Positions 26,901 to 36,061 of a DNA stretch of 52,500 nt are shown here, one piece after another; position 1 is the first letter of the stretch, and each line of letters opens with the position of its first letter. The DNA comes from Streptomyces candidus (lineage in GTDB: Bacteria; Actinomycetota; Actinomycetes; Streptomycetales; Streptomycetaceae). Made by a program: the position numbers and the translations under genes. Where the stretch lies: assembly GCF_014207445.1 (NCBI RefSeq), contig NZ_JACHEM010000022.1:1-52500 (forward strand). Reading direction: 5' to 3'. The notes beneath the pieces are model-generated. The model was not told the DNA's origin, ran no database searches, and was given only the letters and a program-made list of their open reading frames with translations.

Positions 26901-27626
26901 ATGAGCATGCGGTTCGAGGAGATCGACTGGCGGCCGACCCCGCTCGGCGACATCAGCCTGCGACGCCGGCGGGACCCGGCGACAGGTGAGGACGTGTACG
27001 AGGTGAAGCTCGGCGACGAGTACCTGATGTCCAGCCTCTTCACCAAGGGCGAGACCGAGCTCACCCGGCTCGGCCTGAAGCCCTGGCACTCGGACGCCGA
27101 ACTGGACGTCGCGGTGGGCGGACTCGGGCTCGGCTACACCGCACGCACCGCACTGGACGACCCGCGCGTGAAGTCGCTGACGGTCATCGACGCGCTCGCC
27201 GAAGTCATCGACTGGCACAAGCGCGGTCTGGTACCCCTGGGAACCGGCCTCGCCTCGGACCCCCGCTGCCGCCTGGTCCACGGTGACTTCTTCGCGCAGG
27301 CCGCCGGCGCCGACGGGCTCGACCCCGAGCAGCCGGACCGGCAGTTCCACGCCGTCCTGCTGGACGTGGACCACTCACCACGGCACGTCCTGCACCCCCG
27401 GCACGCCGCCCTCTACCGGCCCGAGGGACTGCGCGCCCTCGCCCAGCACCTCCGCCCGCACGGCATCTTCGCCCTGTGGTCGAACGACCCGCCGGACAAG
27501 GTATTCCAGTCCGCGCTCGCAGAGGTCTTCCCGGAAACCGAGGCCCACGTCGTCGGCTTCGCCAACCCGCTCCAGGAAGGCACGTCCACCAACACCGTCT
27601 ACGTGGCCCGCAAACAGGCCGCCTGA
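26901..27626 (+). CDS. spermidine-synthase-like methyltransferase-fold protein
   Basis: The protein has 241 residues. MRFEEIDWRPTPLGDISLRR begins a beta-rich N-terminus. VAVGGLGLGYTARTALDDP is a Rossmann nucleotide-binding loop as in polyamine aminopropyltransferases, LTVIDALAEVIDWHKRG gives the acidic residue after strand 2, and YDVILxDxD is represented by FHAVLLDVDHSPRHVL. The usual active-site DDGE-type residues are not obvious, so the true reaction may differ. A strong ribosome site (GGAGAGGTGAACGG) precedes the ATG. It probably shares a transcript with RNase J. Confidence 0.75.
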   Translation: MSMRFEEIDWRPTPLGDISLRRRRDPATGEDVYEVKLGDEYLMSSLFTKGETELTRLGLKPWHSDAELDVAVGGLGLGYTARTALDDPRVKSLTVIDALAEVIDWHKRGLVPLGTGLASDPRCRLVHGDFFAQAAGADGLDPEQPDRQFHAVLLDVDHSPRHVLHPRHAALYRPEGLRALAQHLRPHGIFALWSNDPPDKVFQSALAEVFPETEAHVVGFANPLQEGTSTNTVYVARKQAA

Positions 27627-28135
27627 ACAGGGCCGGGGCTGTTCCGCGAGGGGATCGACGACGTCCATTAGATGGCGCAGCCCGTCCCGGTCGTCCTTGA
27701 GAAACCGGGCAACCGCACCGATCGCAGCTTCGTCATCCCCTGCCGGTGCAGATCGCCGTCCCCGCAATCCCGTACGCGTTACGCATCGGAGGCGCCGATC
27801 CGCCCTACATCAGTAAGGACTGAAGTGGCGCGACGCACAGAACTCTTACATCAAGTACAACACCGTGGTCCCAGCCCGCCTGCTCGAAGGCACCTGGTGT
27901 CCATGCTGGACCGGGCCCTCAGCGGCGAATCTGAGGGAAGCTCCGCGAAGAAGGGGATCCGGACGGCCACCAGTCGACAGCGGGACATCGAGCCTCATCG
28001 AAGAAGGACAGTCGGCTCGGGAGTCTCTCTCGCCACGGCAACCCGCTGTGGGAGCCGTGTGATGAAGGGCCGCCACGACCGTCGCGGCCTTCACCGGCGA
28101 GGATCCAGTGCACAACAACGGAATACGGCCTTCTC
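27627..28135. other. 509 bp without a recognisable gene
   Basis: On the minus strand, 27640-27770 reads AGDDEAAIGAVARFLKDDRDGLRHLMDVVD, which looks like a decayed gene fragment I cannot place. The plus-strand frames have no family resemblance. Confidence 0.4.
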
Positions 28136-28612
28136 TCAGACGAAGTGCACCTGCATCGAATCGGCGCTGGAAATCGGCACGTAACAATAACGTGCCTCGT
28201 TCACCGAGACGAGAGGAAGGCCTTCCCGTTCGGCCAGTAGCGCCGCGTGGCAGCAGCTCAGCACTTCGGATCCGAGGACGTGTCGTGCGATACAGCGCTC
28301 GTACAGCTCGCCCGCTGCCAATGCGAATTCGGTGGATGGCTGAATCACCTCGACACCGCGACGGGCATGGAAATCTCGCAGCGTGTTGAACGCAGTGGCT
28401 CCCTCTTCTTCCTTGATGCACTCGGCATCCCAGCACATCCTCATAGCGCTACAGTCAGAGAAAACCACCATAGGGGCGAGGAGGCGCAGATCTCCGGACA
28501 ACGCCATCTTGTTAAGTCTGGCGGCCTCTCTCGTATGACAGTTGACGATGTGATACAGGCCGCCGGAGTCGACAACTACGGCGCCGTCAAAGGAGGTGGT
28601 CGAACTTCCCAT
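28136..28612 (-). CDS. small PIN-like domain protein
   Basis: The protein has 158 residues, with ATG 28612 preceded by GGAG. The layout resembles a PIN domain: an opening strand with acidic residue (AVVVDSGGLYHIVNCHTREA), a middle segment (LRLLAPMVVFSDCSAMRMCW), an alpha-helical stretch, and the closing HVLGSEVLSCCHAALLAERE GLPLVSVNEARY, analogous to the lgxDalxAAxAxxxglpLvTxD motif. Several of the usual metal-binding Asp residues are replaced, so nuclease activity is doubtful. No antitoxin partner is adjacent. It lies 158 bp after the ATP-grasp gene on the same strand and may belong to that cluster. Confidence 0.55.
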   Translation of the reverse strand: MGSSTTSFDGAVVVDSGGLYHIVNCHTREAARLNKMALSGDLRLLAPMVVFSDCSAMRMCWDAECIKEEEGATAFNTLRDFHARRGVEVIQPSTEFALAAGELYERCIARHVLGSEVLSCCHAALLAEREGLPLVSVNEARYCYVPISSADSMQVHFV

Positions 28613-28770
28613 CAGGTCGCTCCGGTCGGCAGGCGTTTTCGAGTGACGTGACTTCCCGTCACCGTAGGGATTCCCTCCCCGGCTTGGCGGAAACCGCGCT
28701 CTCGCCGGAAGGCTGGTGTCCCGGCAGTCCGGGCTGCTGCTCTCAGGCGCCTCCGCCTTCTGAGCCCCGT

Positions 28771-29685
28771 TCAGGTGCTGGCCTCGACTGCCTCTGCCAC
28801 CACATGGGCGAGGGAGTGCGCAGCGGTCGGACAGTGGCCGAGGAAGAGGAAGGGTTCGGTCAACTCGACTTCGGTTACACACGGTTTTCCGGTGGAGTCG
28901 GGGATCAGGTCAATGCGTGCATAGGCCAGGTCCGCAGCCCGCCCAGGGGTTGCTGCCAATGCGCTCTCAGCGACTTTGAACTCGTCGTCCGAGGGTTCAT
29001 AGCCTTGGATCGGTCCCACATCATCTCCTCCCGGGACCATGAGGTCATTCACCTCGGTCTCCGGGCCGAGATAGGACCCATTTCGCCGGATGGCATGACT
29101 GTAGGTGCCGCCGATGTAGATGACCGAGGCTTCGCCCTGGCGTTCCACGGACTTCAGGTAGGGCTGGATGAGGACGTGGTCTCCGCGGCGTGCGAGGTGT
29201 GCCGCATACGTGCGGGCGCGGGCACGGTCCCCGGTCCGCAGACAGTGTCGGCCGCCGGCGCCGACAGACGGTTTGATCACCAGGTCCTGGGTTCCTTCCG
29301 GGATTTCCGTGGCAGCCTCGCTTTCGGTCATGCCGGGGTTGGCGGGCAACCATGTCGTCGGTACCACCGGTACACCCTGCTCTTCGAGTGTCCGCAGATA
29401 CCGTTTGTCTGTGTTCCATTCCAGGATGGAGAGCGGGTTCATGAGAACGCATTTTTCGTCAACGTTGCGCATCCGTTCCAAGAATTCACCCCGGAAGGCC
29501 GGGTAATCCCACGCGCTGCGCAGAATAGCGACACGGTAGTTCGACCAGTCGATTTCGCCGTCCGACCAGCGGACGGCCTCCGTCGTGAGCCCTCTGCGTT
29601 CGAGTGCCTCAAGAACTGTCAGGCGGTCAGGATCGTGCCCGTCGTAGGTGATGTAAGCAACGTCGACGGATTGACGGGAGTTCAT
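28771..29685 (-). CDS. ATP-grasp ligase (DcsG/RimK-like)
   Basis: The protein has 304 residues. ATP-grasp enzymes join a carboxylate to an amine or thiol via an acyl phosphate. An N-terminal domain (VDVAYITYDGHDPDRLTVLE, NYRVAILRSAWDYPAFRGEF) precedes the central and ATP-binding domains, with LVIKPSVGAGGRHCLRTGDR as the nucleotide-gripping loop and RIDLIPDSTGKPCVTEVELT EP as the metal-binding segment. The RSxWDY signature is shared with DcsG, which closes the ring of O-ureido-D-serine in cycloserine biosynthesis. Substrates here are unknown; the upstream aspartate kinase and homoserine dehydrogenase suggest an aspartate-family amino acid. ATG 29685 follows AAGGGACAG. Confidence 0.82.
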   Translation of the reverse strand: MNSRQSVDVAYITYDGHDPDRLTVLEALERRGLTTEAVRWSDGEIDWSNYRVAILRSAWDYPAFRGEFLERMRNVDEKCVLMNPLSILEWNTDKRYLRTLEEQGVPVVPTTWLPANPGMTESEAATEIPEGTQDLVIKPSVGAGGRHCLRTGDRARARTYAAHLARRGDHVLIQPYLKSVERQGEASVIYIGGTYSHAIRRNGSYLGPETEVNDLMVPGGDDVGPIQGYEPSDDEFKVAESALAATPGRAADLAYARIDLIPDSTGKPCVTEVELTEPFLFLGHCPTAAHSLAHVVAEAVEAST

Positions 29686-29999
29686 TACTGTCCCTTTCCT
29701 TGCATGTATGTGGGCCGCGAATGCCATGTCCCAGTTTCGGCGGGCCGACGCGAGGTCATTGCGTCACCCGAACCAGGTCGGCTTCCGCTTCTGCCTGGTA
29801 GTGGTAGGCCCCTCGATACCGACCTAAGCGCAGCCGGAGGCGCATGTCCGGCAAGGGTGCGGGCCAGCGGATCGTTGTCCGGGCTGCCGCACCTGCTCGG
29901 GACCCAGCCTGTCGAACATCACGCCACCCACGCCCCCAGCGAGGCGTGCAGCCGCGCCGCCGCAGTGACGCCCGGGCTGACCGGTGGGCAGGAAGAGAG
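29686..29999 (-). other. 314 bp between homoserine dehydrogenase and ATP-grasp genes
   Basis: No convincing gene. A short minus-strand stretch reads MFDRLGPEQVRQPGQRSAG, which recalls the C-terminal end of MarR-type regulators, but it is too brief to call. Confidence 0.4.
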
Positions 30000-31352
30000 T
30001 CATCGGTCCTCCTCCGCGTCGAGCAGGGGCAAGGAGCGCGGCCCTCCGCTGACCGAAGGAAGTGCGGCGAGTTCGGCAACCGTCTGCGCCAGCACGGTTT
30101 CTTCGATGTCTGCTGTGAGGATCAGCAGCGCGCGGGCGTCGGCCGCCGCGCGTATCGACGTGATGCCGATGTTCGCGCGGGTCAGCACAGCACCCGCCTC
30201 TGCCTGCGCCAGGGTCGGATCGTGGACCGGTACCCGCAGATGGTGGCGGCTTCGCAGTCCTGCAACGGCTTGAGCGCCCGCAGGCCGTTCCGGCGCCCGC
30301 ACCGCGAGAGGGGGTCCGGCCGCGAAGCGGCCCTGCAGCCGTCGGCGGGCCGCTGTCACCAGGTCCCCCAGGACCGGCCCGGAGGTGGGGACGCCGCCCG
30401 CGCCGGCGCCTCTGAACAGCAGGGGGCCGGCCACATGGGCTTCTACGAGCACGGCGTTGTCGGCTCCGCCTACGTGTGCCAGGGGGTGGTGGCGTGCCAC
30501 CATGGTCGGCCGTATCCGGGCAAGCACCACTGTGCTGCCGTCCGGTTCGACGGATCGCTCCAGCAGGGCCACCAGTTTCACGACGCGGTCACATGCTCGG
30601 GCGTCCGCGACATCCTGGGCCGTCACACCGGTGATCCCTTCTCGGTACACCTGTGTGGGATCCGGCCAGGTATGGAAGGCGAGCGAGGAGAGGATCACCG
30701 CTTTGGCCGCTGCGTCCGTTCCCTCCACGTCGGCCGAGGGGTCTGCTTCCGCATAGCCGCAGGCGATCGCTTCTTGCAGCGCCGACGCGTAGTCGCCGCC
30801 GGTTCGCGTCATCCGGTCCAGGATGTAGTTGGTGGTTCCGTTGACCACGCCGGTGATCCGGTCGATCCGGTCCCCGCACAGACAGTCGCGCAAGGGGCCG
30901 AGAACAGGGACCGCGGCCGCCACGGCCGCTTCGTACAGCAGGTCCACGCCGTGACGTGCGGCCGACTCGTGAAGCTGGGGGCCATGGGCTGCCAGCAGAG
31001 CCTTGTTGGCGCTCACGACGGATGCCCCGCGCTCCATGGCCCTGATGACGAGGGAGCGAGCAGGCTCCAGGCCGCCGAGCAGCTCGACAACGATATCGAT
31101 GCCGTCCCGTTCGATCAGCCCCAGTGCATCGTCCGTCCACAATCCCGGGTCGACGCCCAGCCCCCTGTCCCGCCCGGGGTGACGCACCGCGATGCCCGCC
31201 AACTCCAAGGGCACGCCCACACGTTCGGCCAGCTCGTCGCGGGCGTCGTGCATCCTGCGCACTACTTCGGTGCCCACCACGCCGCAGCCCAGTACCGCCA
31301 CCCGCAACGGCGCAGGTTCCGCCCGCGGCCCGGATGCCCACTGATCACTCAT
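30000..31352 (-). CDS. homoserine dehydrogenase
   Basis: This enzyme reduces aspartate semialdehyde to L-homoserine with NAD(P)H, a branch step toward threonine and methionine. It has 450 residues. The Rossmann fold opens with RVAVLGCGVVGTEVVRRM. Then VELLGGLEPARSLVIRAMER, SANKALLAAHGPQLHE, YEAAVAAAVPVLGPLRD and VVNGTTNYILDRM, where NGTTNYIL is the catalytic-domain hallmark. The C-terminus carries an ACT regulatory domain (AGAVLTRANIGITSIRAAAD), implying amino-acid feedback. Its ATG overlaps the aspartate kinase stop by 4 bp, so both are translated as one unit. It is likely a second, pathway-specific copy, since core homoserine dehydrogenase normally clusters with threonine genes, none of which is seen here. 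Confidence 0.9.
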   Translation of the reverse strand: MSDQWASGPRAEPAPLRVAVLGCGVVGTEVVRRMHDARDELAERVGVPLELAGIAVRHPGRDRGLGVDPGLWTDDALGLIERDGIDIVVELLGGLEPARSLVIRAMERGASVVSANKALLAAHGPQLHESAARHGVDLLYEAAVAAAVPVLGPLRDCLCGDRIDRITGVVNGTTNYILDRMTRTGGDYASALQEAIACGYAEADPSADVEGTDAAAKAVILSSLAFHTWPDPTQVYREGITGVTAQDVADARACDRVVKLVALLERSVEPDGSTVVLARIRPTMVARHHPLAHVGGADNAVLVEAHVAGPLLFRGAGAGGVPTSGPVLGDLVTAARRRLQGRFAAGPPLAVRAPERPAGAQAVAGLRSRHHLRVPVHDPTLAQAEAGAVLTRANIGITSIRAAADARALLILTADIEETVLAQTVAELAALPSVSGGPRSLPLLDAEEDR

Positions 31353-32605
31353 CGGCCGGCTCCTTCGTCCACGAGGGTCACGGTCGCGCCGTCCAGGCCG
31401 AAGGCTCGATGCAGTGCTCGCACCGCGTCGTCAAGGCGGTCCGCGGGACACAGTGCCGAGACGCGCAGTTCGGAGGCTGCGACCGGTCCGATGCCGATGC
31501 CATCCTCGGCGAGCGTCCGGCACAGGCGTGCAACCACGTCGGCCCGCTCGCTCCCGATCCCGACTCCCACCAGCGAGACCTGGCTCATTCCGGAGTCGCA
31601 GCGCACCTGCCCATGACCGCTTTTCTCGCACTGTCGTTTCAGCAGCTCCAGGGCGCGTGGCCCGTCCGGGCCCGGCACGATGAACGCCACCCCGTGCCCG
31701 GTCGGCGGTCCGGATCTCTGCACCATGTCGACCGTGATCCCCGACTGCGCGAGGACGTCGAACAGCTCGCTCGTTGCCATCGGGTCCAGCGAGGCACCGG
31801 ATACGGTGATCTGCGCGACGGCCCGGGTATGGGCCACCCCCGTGACACATGAACCTTCCATTGAGCCGACCTCCACCGCATTCGATACAAGCGTTCCCGG
31901 ACGGCCCGTGAACGAGGAACGGACGTGGATGGCCACGTCGTGCCGGTATGCGTACGCCGCGCAGCGCGGCATCAGGACCTTCGCCCCTGCAGCGGCCATC
32001 TCCAGCATTTCCGCAGTGCTGACGGCATCCAACAGCCGGGCGCAGGCGACCAGGCGCGGGTCAGCCGTGAATACGCCGTCGACGTCGGTGTATATCTCGC
32101 ACAGGTCAGCGCTGAGCGCGGCGGCCAGGGCTACCGCTGTGACGTCCGATCCGCCGCGTCCCAGCGTCGTGAGGTCTCCGCTTTCCGCAAAGATTCCCTG
32201 GAAGCCGCTCACAAAGGGCACTGCACCCTGGTCGAGGACCTCCCGCACTCGGGTGGGGCTGACTTCGACGATGCGCGCCGCACCATGGCGTCCATCGGTA
32301 TAAATGCCCGCCTGAGCCCCCGACAACGACCTGGCGGTGCCGCCCAGGTTGTGGACCGCCATCGCTACCAGCGCATTGGAGACCCTTTCCCCGGAGGTGA
32401 GCAGCATGTCCATCTCTCTCGCGGGCCGGTTGCTGCTGACCGTCTGCGCCAGGTCGATCAGTTCGTCGCTGGTGTCACCCATCGCCGAGCAGACGACGAC
32501 GACGTCATGCCCGTCGTGCCGGGCGGTGAGGACCCGTTCGGCAACCGATCTGATCCGGTCCGCGCCCTGAAGCGAGGATCCTCCGTATTTCTGGACGATC
32601 AACAT
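31349..32605 (-). CDS. aspartate kinase
   Basis: The enzyme phosphorylates L-aspartate to begin the aspartate amino-acid pathway. It has 418 residues, close to the usual size. KYGGSSLQGADRIRSVAERV is the kinase opening, VVVVCSAMGDTSDELIDLA and LLTSGERVSNALVAMAV follow, with LGRGGSDVTAVALAAALSAD and CEIYTDVDGVFTADPRLV for substrate and ATP sites. Two ACT domains occupy the C-terminus (TVSGASLDPMATSELFDVLA, VSLVGVGIGSERADVVARLC). It sits first in a cluster with homoserine dehydrogenase and an ATP-grasp ligase. Housekeeping aspartate kinase is normally paired with aspartate-semialdehyde dehydrogenase, which is absent here, so a dedicated copy for a specialised product is likely. Confidence 0.9.
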   Translation of the reverse strand: MLIVQKYGGSSLQGADRIRSVAERVLTARHDGHDVVVVCSAMGDTSDELIDLAQTVSSNRPAREMDMLLTSGERVSNALVAMAVHNLGGTARSLSGAQAGIYTDGRHGAARIVEVSPTRVREVLDQGAVPFVSGFQGIFAESGDLTTLGRGGSDVTAVALAAALSADLCEIYTDVDGVFTADPRLVACARLLDAVSTAEMLEMAAAGAKVLMPRCAAYAYRHDVAIHVRSSFTGRPGTLVSNAVEVGSMEGSCVTGVAHTRAVAQITVSGASLDPMATSELFDVLAQSGITVDMVQRSGPPTGHGVAFIVPGPDGPRALELLKRQCEKSGHGQVRCDSGMSQVSLVGVGIGSERADVVARLCRTLAEDGIGIGPVAASELRVSALCPADRLDDAVRALHRAFGLDGATVTLVDEGAGR

Positions 32606-33604
32606 GCCCTTGCTTTCGTTCGAAGACTTCGTCGTGCTCGGACGCGCCGACTCAGCGGTCGCTTGGCAGGCGCGGCATGCACCCTTGCCTGGGTCGGTCG
32701 GCGGAAAAGCCGTCCATTGCAGAAAAAGACGCTGCGAGGGTCAGTAACTGCGTGTCCTCACGGTGCCTCCTCCGCGACACCAGCTGTGTCCCGATCGTTG
32801 ATCGTCCATGGGTGCCTTCACTGAGCCATCCGGCACGCGTCGCACCAGAACTGGTCGTCGGCACCGAGCGCGGCCGGTTGGATGTACGGGCAGCGGTGAG
32901 CGCTGCAAAGTCCGCGCTTTGTATATGCCAGGCGATGTCTCTCCGGGCTCTACGTCCGACCGCACGCCATCCACCGCGATGGGGTTCTTTTCTGTGAACG
33001 GCCGTCCGGACGGTTCGGGCCGCTTGAGATGCTCACCTACCGACTTCCCGAGCCTCAGCCGTTCACACAGGGTGCATGTGTCCTAACAAGGCGCAGAGGA
33101 GTGCGCCCGCGCACAACTTCCTCTGAGAACAGGAGAACGCACTACCCCGTAGCAACCACGTGGCGTCCCATACTGCTCCTTGTTCGGACCGGGATGCTGT
33201 GGCTGGTCCGACTGTCCCGACGGATGCGCAGGAGCATGGGCCGTGGCGGCTCGGCCACGCCACCCCTGCGGAAAGTTTCTGGCAATCAAAGAAGGTCGAT
33301 GCCGAAGAAACCCCTCCGGACATCGAAGACCTTTGTCTTTCCGGGGCGGGGACCTTGTTGCCCGCCGGGGGCCGGGGCGACCTCGGTCAGCCGCACGCAG
33401 GTGAGACGTCGAGCACCTGACCTACGGACTCCTCATGGCTGAAGTCGGCACACCACGGGTATGCATGAGAGACGGGCCGAGTTCACGTACGCTCCCCCGC
33501 CCGTATCACCCCCTCGGGCACAGCCGGCGCCCTGCCACCGTTGCCCCTTTTGCTCCGCCCCCTTCCCCCACCGCTTTCCCCTACCGTCACCTGCGAGGTG
33601 TGCT
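32606..33604. other. 1-kb gap without an assignable gene
   Basis: A plus-strand frame at 33160-33420 (GTG start) encodes an 86-residue peptide ending in a Gly/Leu-rich region (LCLSGAGTLLPAGGRGDLGQ) with plausible codon use, but no ribosome site or maturation enzyme accompanies it. A minus-strand reading near 32870-32950 has CPYIQPAALGADDQFWCDAC. Neither is supported well enough to call. The left part (from 32606) must hold the aspartate kinase promoter. Confidence 0.4.
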
Positions 33605-34291
33605 GTGGCTGTCCTGACCGTCGCTGATGAGGAACTGGATGCTCTCGGGTACTTGATTGAGTGCTTCGAGGCCCACGGGCTGGGCGGGGTACGGATGTGT
33701 CATCGTGGACGCTCCCGGCCGTGGCCGGTCCGGGAAATGCTGAAGGGGGCCGATCTGGTGGTCTCGCTGGGGTCGCTCTCATCGGTGCGGGACGAGGCGA
33801 CAGATGAGGCCCGGCGGCAGGAACACCGCGTCTACGAGCGCGCGATCGAGCTTGGGGTTCCGATTCTCGCCATCTGCTACGGGGCGCAGGTCCTGAGCCA
33901 GGTGCTGGGAGCGCCTTCCCGTGAATCGCCCAGTTCGGAGATCGCCTGGGTGGAGGTTGACAGCGTGAATACTGCGACGCTCCCGACCGGGCCGTGGCTG
34001 GACTGGCACGAGGACCTGTTGACCGTCCCCGTGGGCGCCACCTTGCTGGCGCGCACGTCGGTGGCCCCTCAGGTGTATGCGCACGGCCGTTGTCTGGCGG
34101 TGCAGTTCCATCCCGAGGTGACCCCGGAGGAACTGGAGCGCCGGGTGGCGATGAACCGTGACGCGCTGGAGCAGCAGGGGGTCGACACCGAAGCCTTGAC
34201 GGCTCAGGCGCACCGGCAGGGGGAACGTTCACGGGCCATGACACGGCAGCTTTTCGATGGTTTCTGGGCGGGCGTCGCGGCCGGCCGGTGA
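33605..34291 (+). CDS. class I glutamine amidotransferase-like hydrolase
   Basis: The protein has 228 residues. The nucleophile Cys91 is in LAICYGAQVLSQ, and the catalytic His/Glu pair is in VQFHPEVTPEEL. VSLGSLSSVRDEATDEARRQ and the N-terminal AVLTVADEELDALGYLIECF complete the flavodoxin-like domain. Stand-alone class I amidotransferase domains can release ammonia from glutamine or cleave gamma-glutamyl amides, as PuuD does in putrescine use. The glutamine-synthetase-like gene that converges on it makes the gamma-glutamyl option attractive, but this is inference. The GTG start follows GCGAGGTG; upstream frame residues are Pro-rich and not conserved. Confidence 0.85.
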   Translation: MAVLTVADEELDALGYLIECFEAHGLGGVRMCHRGRSRPWPVREMLKGADLVVSLGSLSSVRDEATDEARRQEHRVYERAIELGVPILAICYGAQVLSQVLGAPSRESPSSEIAWVEVDSVNTATLPTGPWLDWHEDLLTVPVGATLLARTSVAPQVYAHGRCLAVQFHPEVTPEELERRVAMNRDALEQQGVDTEALTAQAHRQGERSRAMTRQLFDGFWAGVAAGR

Positions 34292-34303
34292 TGTGCGCTT
34301 CGG

Positions 34304-34325
34304 GGGCCGGATTCCGGACCGGCCC
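34304..34325. terminator. bidirectional hairpin between convergent genes
   Basis: GGGCCGG (34304-34310) and CCGGCCC (34319-34325) form a 7-bp stem with an 8-nt loop in the 38-bp gap between the amidotransferase and the glutamine-synthetase-like gene. Confidence 0.5.
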
Positions 34326-34329
34326 AGTG

Positions 34330-35868
34330 TTAGAAGAACTCGAAGTACTCCCTCATCTCCCAGTTCTCCGCCGCGGCCTTGGCTCCGGCGGTTCCCGCAC
34401 CGTCCGCGCCGGCCGCCTGGATCGCTTCCTGCCTCCGGGCGATCTCGCAGCGGCGCATCTTCACGTAGGAGGAGACGAATCGGTCCCCGAACTCGGCTCG
34501 GTAGAACTCCGATTTCTCCAGCGCGGTTACAGCTTGCGCCAGGGTGCGGGGCAGGAGCCGGTCCTCACCCGCGTAAGGGTCGGATGTCTCCGCCGGCGGC
34601 GGCAGGAGACGGCGGGCCATGCCGTCCCGGCCGGCGGCGAGGTCGGCGGCCATGTAGAGGTAGGGGTTCGCGCAGGGCTCACCCAGCCGGTTCTCTATGT
34701 GCGTGCCGGTGTCTCCCGGGCCGCCGACGACGCGGATCGCGGCGCCTCGGTTGTCCACCGACCAGCCGAGGCGCCACGGCGCGAAGGAATAGGGACGGTA
34801 GCGCCCGTAGCCGTTGGTCGTCGGGGTGGCGAACGCGGTCAGGGCGTCTGCGTGCTGGAGCTGGCCGGCGATGTAGTGCAGGCCCTCTTGCGAGGGCACG
34901 CGGTGCTCGTCTGCGAAAGCGTTGTCGCTCTCGCGGGTCACGAGCGAGGAGTGCAGGTGCCATCCGGAGGGGAAGGAATGCGGCAGGTGCGGGGTGCTCA
35001 TGAACGAGGCCAGAAGCCCGTGCCGGGCGCAGACCTGCTTGACCGTGGAGCGGAAAACGACCATCGCGTCTGCGGCGGCGAGTCCCTCCATGGGGCTGAA
35101 AGTGAACTCGAACTGCCCCGGGCCCCATTCGTCCTCCATGGTCCGCGGCGGCAGTCCCACCTCCCACAGGGCATCCCGCAAGGGACCCAGTACGGCGTGC
35201 GCGGAGTCGAGGCGCGTCTCGGACAGGAATTGGTAGCCGTGGGCTGTCGCGGACACCTGGGGCAGGGGCGGCGGGTGGCCGAGGTCGTCCAGGGCGATGC
35301 GCTGGGCATCGCGCCGTACGACCATGAACTCCACCTCCAGCCCTGCGACATAGCGCAGTCCGTCCCGGGCGAGGGCGTCCAACTGCCGGCGGAACACACC
35401 CCGGCCGCACAGCGGATTGGGCAGGCCGGAGGGAAAATAGGTGTCACACAGCATCCAGCCGGTGCGGTCGGCCCAGGGAAGGACGCGGAAAGTGGCCGGG
35501 TCGGGCACGGCGACGACATCGGGGAAGCCTGTCATCTCCGGCAGGTCCGGATCGGCGTCCTGGGCGAATCCGCCGGTGAAAACGGTGTTGCCGGTGTCCA
35601 TCTGGTAGATGGCGCTGGAGAAGTTCAGCCCTCGCGCGAGGGCCGCTTCAGCGGCCGACGCGGACAGGAACTTGGCCCGGGGGATGCCGTGCTGGTCGAC
35701 GACGACCATGCGGACCGTACGCAGACCCAGCTCACGTATTCGGGTGGCTGCGTGCTCAACGGCTTCGCGTCGTTCGGAGCTGTCGAGGCCGTGGTCCTGG
35801 ACGAACCCGCGACGCCCGATCCCCAGGTCGTCCGTTTGCGCGCCGGTTCCGCTACTGGAGCAGGCCAT
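34330..35868 (-). CDS. glutamine-synthetase-family ligase (gamma-glutamyl ligase type)
   Basis: The protein has 512 residues and activates glutamate with ATP to join its gamma-carboxyl to an amine. GS landmarks are LEVEFMVVRRDAQ, EWGPGQFEFTFSPMEGLAAA, ASFMSTPHLPHSFPSGWHLH (metal and ammonia-site region), WSVDNRGAAIRVVGG and HIENRLGEPCANPYLYMAAD. Length and divergence from GlnA (about 470) fit the GlnA-like/PuuA subfamily, which uses polyamines or other amines rather than ammonia. The N-terminus (MACSSSGTGAQTDDLGIGRR) is unusual and may be partly disordered. The ATG follows GGGGGAG. It converges on the amidotransferase and diverges from the MBL hydrolase. Confidence 0.87.
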   Translation of the reverse strand: MACSSSGTGAQTDDLGIGRRGFVQDHGLDSSERREAVEHAATRIRELGLRTVRMVVVDQHGIPRAKFLSASAAEAALARGLNFSSAIYQMDTGNTVFTGGFAQDADPDLPEMTGFPDVVAVPDPATFRVLPWADRTGWMLCDTYFPSGLPNPLCGRGVFRRQLDALARDGLRYVAGLEVEFMVVRRDAQRIALDDLGHPPPLPQVSATAHGYQFLSETRLDSAHAVLGPLRDALWEVGLPPRTMEDEWGPGQFEFTFSPMEGLAAADAMVVFRSTVKQVCARHGLLASFMSTPHLPHSFPSGWHLHSSLVTRESDNAFADEHRVPSQEGLHYIAGQLQHADALTAFATPTTNGYGRYRPYSFAPWRLGWSVDNRGAAIRVVGGPGDTGTHIENRLGEPCANPYLYMAADLAAGRDGMARRLLPPPAETSDPYAGEDRLLPRTLAQAVTALEKSEFYRAEFGDRFVSSYVKMRRCEIARRQEAIQAAGADGAGTAGAKAAAENWEMREYFEFF

Positions 35869-36061
35869 CCGAAACTCCCCCGCTTGGCAGATTTACCAGT
35901 ATTTGTTCCCCTTTTAGTCCCTGTTCATACCCACCGCCACCCGGCACGGCCCTCCCGCTCCGCACAGGGGCGGATCCGTGGGGATGGTTCACCGCAGCAC
36001 GCAGGCAGCCACGGGAAACGGCGCCGGACTCAGGGTTCGCACTAGTCGGAAGGGGACGCTC

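Noticed and set aside
25137..27374. A 745-codon minus-strand open frame
   Set aside because: It is antisense to RNase J and the spermidine-synthase-like gene, both with clear motifs. The acidic Gly/Val-rich composition is typical of such shadows.
33160..33420. A possible RiPP precursor in the gap before the amidotransferase
   Set aside because: No ribosome site, no recognition motif and no modifying enzyme nearby; the ATP-grasp protein at 28771 is of the DcsG type, not a peptide-modifying graspetide ligase.
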